A stretch of 6,361 nucleotides of DNA from a bacterium (Candidatus Ratteibacteria) CG_4_9_14_3_um_filter_41_21 (GTDB lineage Bacteria > Ratteibacteria > UBA8468): NCBI GenBank assembly GCA_002791075.1, contig PFWI01000241.1:1-6361 (forward strand), given 5' to 3'. The translations under genes and the position numbers were made by a program. Shown one piece after another: positions 1 to 4,897 of the stretch. Below the pieces are notes generated by a model. It was not told the origin of the DNA. It searched no databases and worked only from the letters and a program-made list of their open reading frames with translations. The first letter of the stretch is position 1. Every line of letters begins with the position of its first letter.

Positions 1-21
1 AGAAAGTTGCCTGACCACAAT

Positions 22-50
22 TTGACATCGGGCAACCAAAGAAGTAAAAT
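22..50 (+). promoter_or_regulatory. Probable sigma-70-type promoter of dnaA
   Basis: TTGACA (22-27) is followed after exactly 17 nt by TAAAAT (45-50), a near-consensus housekeeping promoter on the dnaA strand. The expected transcription start near 57 gives a leader of about 200 nt. Both DnaA boxes lie inside that leader, so DnaA bound there could repress its own transcription. The same -10 hexamer is used by the gatC promoter at the other end of the window. Confidence 0.6.
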
Positions 51-96
51 AAAAATACGCAAACTATATCGGTGAAAAAGGGTTTAGTTATGGCTC

Positions 97-105
97 TGTG
101 GATAA
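97..105 (-). promoter_or_regulatory. DnaA box, perfect consensus
   Basis: The plus strand reads TGTGGATAA, the reverse complement of TTATCCACA, the strongest consensus DnaA-binding 9-mer. It lies about 150 nt upstream of dnaA, downstream of the proposed promoter start site, and pairs with a second box 31 nt further on in the same orientation. Confidence 0.75.
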
Positions 106-127
106 GTTGTTAAAAACATTAAATTTC

Positions 128-136
128 TGTGAATAA
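128..136 (-). promoter_or_regulatory. DnaA box, TTATTCACA
   Basis: The plus strand reads TGTGAATAA, the reverse complement of TTATTCACA, which fits the TTATNCACA consensus. It has the same orientation as the box at 97-105, with the two starts 31 bp apart (about three helical turns), which suits cooperative DnaA binding on one face of the DNA. Confidence 0.65.
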
Positions 137-254
137 ATTGTTATCTTAAACATTCGGGAGATTGCCACCGCAAATTTAATAAAAACCCTTATCCCATATA
201 GATTTTCGCAAAAAACAACTCTTTATTACAGTTTTTAAACTGCACATCCGAAAA

Positions 255-1601
255 ATGGAGAATAAAAGCGTGAATATCTGGGAGAAAGCTCTGGGTATTA
301 TCGGAAAAGAGGTTGATTCCAGAACGTTTAAGTTGTGGTTTCTCCCCATAAAACCCCTTTCTTTGTCCAACGAAGAAATAATCCTGGAAGTGCCGGACGC
401 CTTCTTTGAAAACTGGCTCAAAAACCACTACCTTTCCCTCATTAAAAAAGCAGTTTCTTCTGTTGCCGGGACTAATCTCTTAATTAATTTTTCGCTTTCC
501 GAGAGCGGTCCGGAAGAAAATCTTAAAGACTCTTTCAATAATAGCAGCCTTGACAGGAAAGAAACCGCCAGAGTTGACCACTCCGGGCTTAATCCCAATT
601 TCATCTTTGACAATTTTGTTGTGGGAAGTTCCAACCGGCTTGCCCATGCTGCCGCTTTAGCCGTAGCCCAATCAATCGGCACGGCCTATAATCCTCTCTT
701 TATTTATGGGCCGGTAGGACTGGGCAAAACCCACCTGATGCAGGCCATTGGCCATTTCATTAAGGACCGGGGCGAATATCAGGTAAGTTATCTGCCCAGC
801 GAAAAATTTGTTAACCAGTACATTGAGGGGCTACAGACTCGCACGATTAATGCTTTTAGAAATAAATTCCGTAATCTTGACGTTATCCTGCTTGACGATA
901 TCCATTTTCTCGCCGGGAAAGAAAGGATCCAGGAAGAATTCTTCCATACTTTCAACGCACTTTATGATCACCATAAACAGGTGGTAATTTCTTCGGACCG
1001 CCCCCCCCAGGAAATTACCGCCTTAGAGAAACGGCTGGTCAGCCGTTTTGAGTGGGGTCTGGTTGCCGACATCCAGCCGCCGGATTTAGAGACCAGAATC
1101 GCTATTTTAAAAAAGAAAATTGAAGCTAAGCAGGTAGATTTGGATGAAGAAATAATAATTTTTATTGCCGAAAAAATAAAAAGTAATATCCGTTTATTAG
1201 AGGGTGCAGTTACTAAACTTATTGCCTGCTCATCCCTTTTTACCAAAAAAATAGACCTTCCGTTTACTAAAGAGGTGTTAAAAGATATTATCTCTGAGGC
1301 TCCCCAAAAACCAATTACTATTGAGGTTATTTTAGAGAAAGTTGCTGAAAGTTTTAATCTTTATATTTCCGACATTAAAGGAAGAAAAAGAAATAAAACT
1401 TTTATTCTCCCCCGGCAAATCAGTATGTATTTGGCTAGAAAATTAACCGAAAATTCCTTGCCCCAAATTGGTGATGGTTTGGGCGGGAAAAATCACGCTA
1501 CCGTTATCTACGCGTATAGAAAAATTGAGGGGATGATTAAAGAAGACTCTCTTTTTAAAGATAGGGTGGAAAAGATAGTAACAAAAATTAAAGAAGAATA
1601 G
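255..1601 (+). CDS. dnaA: Chromosomal replication initiator protein DnaA
   Basis: DnaA is the AAA+ ATPase that binds DnaA boxes, melts oriC and helps load the replicative helicase. The 448-aa product has the usual four-domain length. Domain I is at about 1-75, followed by a short variable linker (about 80-115). The AAA+ core (about 115-345) shows Walker A GPVGLGKTH (152-160), Walker B ILLDDIHF (211-218), sensor I SSD (246-248), the arginine-finger segment LVSRFEWG (261-268) and sensor II NIRLLEGA (311-318). Domain IV (about 351-448) has PRQISMYLARKLT and the DNA-binding signature GGKNHATVIYAYRKIE (410-425). The signature usually reads GG(R/K)DHTTV, so Asn413 and Ala415 are less common. The ATG at 255 has no Shine-Dalgarno. 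A GTG at 270 (residue 6) has GGAG 9 nt upstream and may be the real start. Function is certain; the exact start is not. Confidence 0.98.
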   Translation: MENKSVNIWEKALGIIGKEVDSRTFKLWFLPIKPLSLSNEEIILEVPDAFFENWLKNHYLSLIKKAVSSVAGTNLLINFSLSESGPEENLKDSFNNSSLDRKETARVDHSGLNPNFIFDNFVVGSSNRLAHAAALAVAQSIGTAYNPLFIYGPVGLGKTHLMQAIGHFIKDRGEYQVSYLPSEKFVNQYIEGLQTRTINAFRNKFRNLDVILLDDIHFLAGKERIQEEFFHTFNALYDHHKQVVISSDRPPQEITALEKRLVSRFEWGLVADIQPPDLETRIAILKKKIEAKQVDLDEEIIIFIAEKIKSNIRLLEGAVTKLIACSSLFTKKIDLPFTKEVLKDIISEAPQKPITIEVILEKVAESFNLYISDIKGRKRNKTFILPRQISMYLARKLTENSLPQIGDGLGGKNHATVIYAYRKIEGMIKEDSLFKDRVEKIVTKIKEE

Positions 1602-1605
1602 AAAG

Positions 1606-1614
1606 TTATTAACA
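1606..1614 (+). promoter_or_regulatory. DnaA-box-like site, one mismatch
   Basis: TTATTAACA matches TTATNCACA at all but one position. It begins 5 nt after the dnaA stop codon and immediately precedes the AT-rich tract, where a second origin sub-region would be expected. A single mismatched 9-mer in AT-rich DNA can easily be chance. Confidence 0.3.
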
Positions 1615-1786
1615 GATTTTTAACATTTTAGATTAAGAGATAAGTTTTACAGTTAAAACATTCCAAGTTTTATTAAATAATTAAACATTTATAATAATAA
1701 GAATAATAAAATTAAATAAGAATATTAATACTATTATTTAATTAAAAAATAAATCTAATTTAAATGCATAGGAATTTCATTTTTCT

Positions 1787-1841
1787 AACCACGAATTAAC
1801 GCGAATTACTCTAATTCGTAAAATTCGATAAATTCGTGGTT
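1787..1841. repeat. Inverted-repeat element with AATTCG half-sites
   Basis: Perfect 11-bp outer arms AACCACGAATT (1787-1797) and AATTCGTGGTT (1831-1841) enclose a second hairpin CGAATTA-ctc-TAATTCG (1802-1808, 1812-1818). CGAATT occurs at 1792 and 1802 on the left. AATTCG occurs at 1813, 1822 and 1831 on the right, so the half-sites recur every 9-10 bp. It resembles small dispersed palindromic repeats scattered through intergenic DNA of some bacteria. An iterated protein-binding site is the alternative. It is clearly GC-richer than the surrounding AT tract. Confidence 0.65.
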
Positions 1842-1872
1842 TTATAACTTATTAGATAAAAAATTTTTTTTA

Positions 1873-1881
1873 TGATATAAT
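1873..1881 (+). promoter_or_regulatory. Extended -10 promoter of dnaN
   Basis: TGATATAAT (1873-1881) contains a TGn extension directly before a perfect TATAAT (1876-1881). No good -35 lies 17 nt upstream (TAGATA), which is normal for extended -10 promoters. Transcription would start near 1888, giving a leader of about 48 nt. dnaN therefore probably has its own promoter in addition to any read-through from dnaA. Confidence 0.55.
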
Positions 1882-1923
1882 AAAATTTCTCTATTAGAAA
1901 ATTTATTATAAAATAATTTAACC

Positions 1924-1930
1924 AAAGGAG
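1924..1930 (+). promoter_or_regulatory. Ribosome binding site of dnaN
   Basis: AAAGGAG ends 5 nt before the ATG at 1936 and fixes the dnaN start. It is one of only two strong Shine-Dalgarno sequences in the window; the other precedes the 31-aa COX24-like gene. The organism therefore does use Shine-Dalgarno initiation. Confidence 0.8.
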
Positions 1931-1935
1931 AAAAA

Positions 1936-3033
1936 ATGGAAATAAGTGTTGAAAAAAAAGATCTTGCTAATGGACTGCAAAAAATGGTCGGGGCGATTAA
2001 CCTTAAGCCTTCTCTTCCAGCTCTCTCATTTATCCTCTTAGAAGCAGAAGGAGAAAAACTTTTTTTAACCGCCACCGATTTAGAGTTAACCATAAAAACA
2101 ATAATTCCTTGTCGGGTAAAAGGAAAAGGGAAGCTTCTGGTGCCGGGAAGAAGATTTACTAATATTATTAAAGAATTGCCGGAAGCCGAAATTGAAATTA
2201 CCGAGGATAAAACTAAAAAAACCTGTATTGCGGTTAACAATATTTTCTTTACTTTGCCCGGCTTAAAAACAGAAGAATTCCCCACCTTGCCAAAAATCGG
2301 GAAAGGAACGTCTTTAAAGATGAAAGAAGGGGCGTTAAAAATAATGTTAAAAAGAACCAGGTTCTCTATTGCTTATGATGAGACCAAAGCCTTTCTTCGG
2401 GGACTTCTTTTTAGTTTTAAAAAAGATAGTTTAATTTTGGTGGGCACCGACACCAGAAGGCTTGCCTATATCAGAAAAAGTTTTCCTTCGCCGGTAGAGA
2501 GGGATTTAATCCTGCCGATAAAGTTGATTGATGAGTTAGAGCAATGTTTGGGGCAAGAAGAGGAAGTCGAGGTGGCTATTAATCCTAACCAGATTACCTT
2601 TAAAACCGGAGACACCCTTATTATTTCCCAGATTATTGAAGGCCAGTTTCCGAGTTACGAAACCGTTTTTCCTCCTGAAGAGGGGTTAAAGAAGATAAAA
2701 GTAAAAAGATTAGGATTGATTGATGCGGTAAGGCGGGTCAGCCTTCTCGCCAGCGAGCGGTACAATTCCCTCAGATTTGATTTTGCTCCTAAAAAGATGA
2801 CGGTCTCAATCAACAGTCCGGAGGTGGGAGAAGCCAGGGAGCAAATCCCGGCTGAATATTCCGGAGAGACAACTGCTATCTCTTTTAACCCTGTTTATGT
2901 CCTGGATGTTTTAAAGAATTTAGAGACGGAAAACATAATTATTGGAATTACCGACCCTTTAAAGCCCGCGCTCATTCAACCGGATAGCCAGGAGGAATAT
3001 AAATATGTCCTGATGCCGGTAAAAATTGAATAG
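1936..3033 (+). CDS. dnaN: DNA polymerase III beta subunit (sliding clamp)
   Basis: DnaN forms the dimeric ring that tethers DNA polymerase III to the template and serves as a docking site for other replication and repair proteins. The 365-aa length is typical. Three clamp domains can be followed: about 1-120, 127-245 and 253-365. Recognisable landmarks are LTATDLELTI (44-53), YDETKAFLRGLLF (147-159), GTDTRRLAY (170-178), EGQFPSY (235-241) and the C-terminal PALIQP...YKYVLMPVKIE (344-365), which forms part of the hydrophobic protein-binding groove. The start is supported by AAAGGAG and an extended -10 promoter. It follows dnaA in the common dnaA-dnaN order. Downstream, the usual recF neighbour is absent and repeats begin immediately after the stop codon. 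Confidence 0.98.
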   Translation: MEISVEKKDLANGLQKMVGAINLKPSLPALSFILLEAEGEKLFLTATDLELTIKTIIPCRVKGKGKLLVPGRRFTNIIKELPEAEIEITEDKTKKTCIAVNNIFFTLPGLKTEEFPTLPKIGKGTSLKMKEGALKIMLKRTRFSIAYDETKAFLRGLLFSFKKDSLILVGTDTRRLAYIRKSFPSPVERDLILPIKLIDELEQCLGQEEEVEVAINPNQITFKTGDTLIISQIIEGQFPSYETVFPPEEGLKKIKVKRLGLIDAVRRVSLLASERYNSLRFDFAPKKMTVSINSPEVGEAREQIPAEYSGETTAISFNPVYVLDVLKNLETENIIIGITDPLKPALIQPDSQEEYKYVLMPVKIE

Positions 3034-3082
3034 AGGGTCAGGTCTCCACATTTGACAAAATCGAAACCACAGATTGACATAG
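3034..3082. repeat. Possible transposase-associated (REP-like) repeat remnant
   Basis: The stretch just after the dnaN stop reads GGGTCAGGTCTCCACA then TTTGACA, and a degenerate echo CCACAGATTGACA follows 22 bp later (3067-3079). A related CCACAATTTGACA lies at 14-27. From memory, GGGTCAGGTCT...TTGACA resembles ends of small repeats associated with REP-associated (Y1) transposases in environmental genomes. No transposase gene is present here. The identification rests on recollection and is tentative. Confidence 0.3.
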
Positions 3083-3102
3083 ACAACAAGATTAAATAGT
3101 AT
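3074..3102 (+). promoter_or_regulatory. Weak candidate promoter
   Basis: TTGACA (3074-3079) is followed after 17 nt by TAGTAT (3097-3102), a 4/6 match to the -10 consensus. Its start site would fall near 3109, which is downstream of the ATG at 3103, so it cannot express that ORF from its first codon. The -35 hexamer also belongs to the repeat-like motif described for 3034-3082 and may be coincidental. Confidence 0.2.
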
Positions 3103-3327
3103 ATGGTATGGACCGACAAAAAAGGGACTTTTCTTAAGGAGATATCTATCTTTACAGGAATTATAGGACTAATATTATCCAATCCTTACTATATTATAGT
3201 AACGCTCTTCATTGTTCCCTCGTTATTGTTATATCTACCTGGAGTTCTTTCTCTATTGGCTATAACAATGGGAGTTTTTTATGGGAAGAAATATCGGGCA
3301 GAATCCTTAATGCAAGTGTTTACATAG
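3103..3327 (+). CDS. Hypothetical small membrane protein (doubtful)
   Basis: This 74-aa ORF is not recognised. After a short charged N-terminus (about 1-12) it is strongly hydrophobic: roughly 14-45 (interrupted by the NPYY turn at 27-30) and 47-60. It then ends in a basic tail beginning GKKYR, so two or three membrane segments are plausible. There is no Shine-Dalgarno before the ATG at 3103. The only AAGGAG in the area (3136-3141) lies inside the ORF and is not followed by a usual start codon in frame. It sits between repeat sequences in the slot where recF often lies. It may be a remnant of a larger membrane protein or a chance ORF in AT-rich DNA. Confidence 0.3.
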   Translation: MVWTDKKGTFLKEISIFTGIIGLILSNPYYIIVTLFIVPSLLLYLPGVLSLLAITMGVFYGKKYRAESLMQVFT

Positions 3328-3379
3328 GAATTTCAGGTATAGTTTTATTTGTAAATACTCAATAAAGGACGTTGTCCCG

Positions 3380-3505
3380 GTCATTGCGAGCCGAAGTTCA
3401 GGCGAAGCAATCTGACACGAAGTGTCATTCCGAGTGAAACGAGGAATCTCTCTCTTCAGAGAAGTCAGGGATTGCCACGCCAGCCTTTGGCTGTCTCGCA
3501 ATGAC
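3380..3505. repeat. Compound palindromic repeat, GTCATTGCGAG family
   Basis: Perfect 11-bp terminal inverted repeats GTCATTGCGAG (3380-3390) and CTCGCAATGAC (3495-3505) bound a 126-bp element. Inside are GCAATC (3407-3412) facing GATTGC (3470-3475), GACAC/GTGTC (3414-3426), ATTCC/GGAAT (3427-3431, 3443-3447) and TCTC/GAGA (3451-3462). The pattern GTCATTGCGAG...GAAGCAATC...GATTGCC...CTCGCAATGAC is familiar as a short palindromic repeat found in many unrelated bacterial genomes, including Rickettsia. The internal TGTCATTCCGAG...GAGGAATC section looks like a second, related unit nested in the first. It encodes no protein; reading frames across it are by-products. Confidence 0.8.
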
Positions 3506-3515
3506 AGATACGAGG

Positions 3516-3544
3516 TTGACTGAATATTTACTTTTATTTTTATT
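3516..3544 (+). promoter_or_regulatory. Weak candidate promoter for DUF721 gene
   Basis: TTGACT (3516-3521) is followed after 17 nt by TTTATT (3539-3544), which matches four of six -10 positions. It begins 11 bp after the palindromic element and would give a leader of about 33 nt for the gene at 3584. The context is reasonable but the -10 is poor. Confidence 0.25.
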
Positions 3545-3583
3545 GAGTTTTCTCATATCGTTTATTCTCATGTATGGTGGATA

Positions 3584-3865
3584 ATGATTACGAAAATTGG
3601 CGAGATTATCCCGGGAGTAATCGAGAAAATAACCCGGGGAAAGCCAATAAAGGTCAAGAAACTTTTTCCTGAGTTCTGGGAAACTTTGGTTGGGAAAGAA
3701 ACTGCATCTCACACCCGGATTAAAGGGTTAAAGCGGGGAACTTTATACGTCTTAGTGGATAGTTCGCCCCACCTCTCTCATCTTTTAATGGAAAAGGAGA
3801 AAATTTTAACCCAGTTAAAAAAAAGCGTTACCGGGATTAAAGAGATTAAGTTCAAAGCCAGATAA
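3584..3865 (+). CDS. DUF721 / DciA-like protein
   Basis: DUF721 proteins include DciA, the helicase-operator protein that interacts with the replicative helicase DnaB in bacteria lacking DnaC or DnaI loaders. The 93-aa product is essentially just the domain. Features are a short N-terminal helix, FWETLVGKETASHTRIKGLKRG (31-52, with Trp32 and the Val-Gly pair at 36-37), the strand LYVLVDSS (54-61) followed by the SHLLMEKEKILTQL helix (65-78), and a final strand. Length is at the short end, since many DciA proteins have a long tail. Upstream is only a weak GGTGG three nt from the ATG. Position near dnaA-dnaN fits a replication role; the gene is convergent with the gatC-to-COX24 set. Family assignment is fairly secure; helicase loading in this organism is inference. 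Confidence 0.8.
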   Translation: MITKIGEIIPGVIEKITRGKPIKVKKLFPEFWETLVGKETASHTRIKGLKRGTLYVLVDSSPHLSHLLMEKEKILTQLKKSVTGIKEIKFKAR

Positions 3866-3917
3866 TACGGTACAATCCTGCCAGTATAAGAGAAGCACCT
3901 TTTCGGACTGTCTCTCT

Positions 3918-4013
3918 TTATCGTTCTCTCTTTTTATGTCTTTGGGCGCGCAGTTTCTTCTTTCTCTTGTGCTTTGACATCTTGGCCCTTTTTCTCTTTT
4001 TTCCGCAAGGCAT
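3918..4013 (-). CDS. Small basic AURKAIP1/COX24-domain (mS38/bS22-like) protein
   Basis: A 31-aa ORF starts MPCGKKRKRAKMSKHKRK and ends LRAQRHKKRER. Over half its residues are Lys, Arg or His. The pattern KKRKR-x-KMSKHKRKKKLR-xx-RHKKR is the signature of the tiny proteins annotated as AURKAIP1/COX24-domain. Relatives are the mitochondrial small-subunit protein mS38 and the mycobacterial ribosomal protein bS22, so a ribosome-bound role is likely. AAGGAG (plus strand 4018-4023) ends 4 nt before the ATG, a strong ribosome binding site. The start lies 11 nt beyond the hisG stop, so the gene is probably the last in the gatC-accA-hisG transcript. At this length it is easily missed by gene callers. 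The motif match and the ribosome binding site together make it convincing. Confidence 0.85.
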   Translation of the reverse strand: MPCGKKRKRAKMSKHKRKKKLRAQRHKKRER

Positions 4014-4024
4014 CTCTCTCCTTA

Positions 4025-4897
4025 TTAGTAAATTACTTTATTTAAGGGATATTCAATAATTCCTTCGGCGCCAATCTCTTTAAGCCGGGGGATAAGGTTT
4101 TTTACTTCTTCCTTCTCAACGATGGCTTCCACCGCGCACCAGCCCTCTTCGCTTAACGAAGAAACCGTAGGTTTGCGCAGGGCCGGCAAAACAGAAAGAA
4201 GCTTTTTTAATCTTCCTGACAGGATGTTTAGTTTTAATCCTACCTTGGTCTCTGCTAAAAGTGCGCCCTCTAAAAGTAAGGCCAAGGCAGAAAGTTTCTT
4301 TCTCTTCCAGGGTTCCCGAAAACTTTTCGTGTTGGCAATGAGCCGGGGGGTTGACGTTAGAATAGTTTCAATAATCTTTAGGTTGTGGGCGATAAGCGTA
4401 GCTCCGGTTTCGGTAAGTTCGGCGATGGCATCCACTAATCTGCCGGCTTTAATCTCGGTAGCTCCCCAGGAAAATTCCACCTTTGCGGATACCCCTTTTT
4501 TCTTCAGGTAATCTTTGGTAACGTTAACCAACTCGGTGGCAATAGTCTTGCCTTCTAAATCGGAAACCTTTTTGATGGGGGAATTTTTGGGAACGGCAAT
4601 CACTAACTTAACCGAACCAATGCCTTGTTTGGTGTAAGGGAGTTCTTTGACCTCCTTAACCCTGGCTTTGTTCTCCAGAATCCAATCCTTCCCGCTAATG
4701 CCGCTGTCTACGGCTCCCTTTTCCACGTAAGTGGGTATCTCCTGCGCCCTGATTAAAGAGACCTCCAGTTCCGGGTCATTGGTGGAGACCAGATAGGACC
4801 TTTCCTCTACTTTTAACCGGAAACCGGCTCTTTTAAAAAGCGAAAAAGTAAAATCCTGAAGGCTCCCCTTAGGAAGGGCAATTTTTAATTTTTTCAT
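4025..4897 (-). CDS. hisG: ATP phosphoribosyltransferase, long form
   Basis: HisG catalyses the first step of histidine biosynthesis, joining ATP and PRPP to give phosphoribosyl-ATP. The 290-aa protein is the long form. It has two periplasmic-binding-like catalytic lobes (about 1-210), with KIALPKGSL at 5-13, DSGISGKDW at 64-72 and the PRPP-binding signature DAIAELTETGATL (156-168). A C-terminal ACT-like regulatory domain (about 220-290) includes LPALRKPTVSSLSEEGW (237-253) and RLKEIGAEGIIEYPLNKVI. Long-form enzymes are hexamers inhibited allosterically by histidine and need no HisZ. The ATG overlaps the accA stop (ATGA). An AAGGA abuts the start with no spacer, so translation is probably coupled to accA. 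No other his gene is nearby. Confidence 0.97.
   Translation of the reverse strand: MKKLKIALPKGSLQDFTFSLFKRAGFRLKVEERSYLVSTNDPELEVSLIRAQEIPTYVEKGAVDSGISGKDWILENKARVKEVKELPYTKQGIGSVKLVIAVPKNSPIKKVSDLEGKTIATELVNVTKDYLKKKGVSAKVEFSWGATEIKAGRLVDAIAELTETGATLIAHNLKIIETILTSTPRLIANTKSFREPWKRKKLSALALLLEGALLAETKVGLKLNILSGRLKKLLSVLPALRKPTVSSLSEEGWCAVEAIVEKEEVKNLIPRLKEIGAEGIIEYPLNKVIY

Larger units (their letters stand above)
1..254 (+). other. dnaA upstream region, part of probable oriC
   Basis: No gene is visible here. The stretch holds a promoter (22-50), two DnaA boxes (97-105, 128-136), a small inverted repeat GTTGCC/GGCAAC (6-11 and 31-36) overlapping the promoter, and a 6-bp palindrome CAGTTT-tt-AAACTG (229-242) just before the dnaA start. 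DnaA boxes next to dnaA are the usual signature of a bacterial chromosomal origin and of DnaA autoregulation. That this segment is the active origin is inferred from that context. GC-skew switch was not computed. Confidence 0.6.
1602..1935 (+). other. AT-rich dnaA-dnaN spacer, candidate unwinding region
   Basis: This 334-nt non-coding stretch is almost pure A/T from about 1660 to 1765. It opens with TTATTAACA (1606-1614), one mismatch from the DnaA-box consensus, and TTTTTAACA (1616-1624), two mismatches away. Its second half holds an inverted-repeat element (1787-1841) and the dnaN promoter. Spacers between dnaA and dnaN serve as the melting half of bipartite origins in some bacteria, such as Bacillus subtilis. 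Such a role here is inferred from composition and position only. Confidence 0.45.

Noticed and set aside
1001..1008. Run of eight C in dnaA as a frameshift or phase-variation site
   Set aside because: It encodes consecutive prolines in the normal frame (SSDRPPQE) and the full-length DnaA is intact. Phase variation of an essential initiator is implausible.
1767..3335. Exact 13-nt match CATAGGAATTTCA at 1767-1779 and 3323-3335
   Set aside because: One 13-mer match between AT-rich stretches in a window this size is close to chance expectation and the flanks do not align.
3307..3712. Two minus-strand ORFs (3307-3501 and 3425-3712)
   Set aside because: They run across the palindromic repeat element and into the antisense of the DUF721 gene. 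Their residues are translated repeat sequence and no ribosome binding site is seen.
3866..3917. Bidirectional terminator between the convergent DUF721 and COX24-like genes
   Set aside because: AAGAGA (3888-3893) and TCTCTT (3913-3918) could pair, but the stem is short, the loop long, and no U-tract is properly placed.
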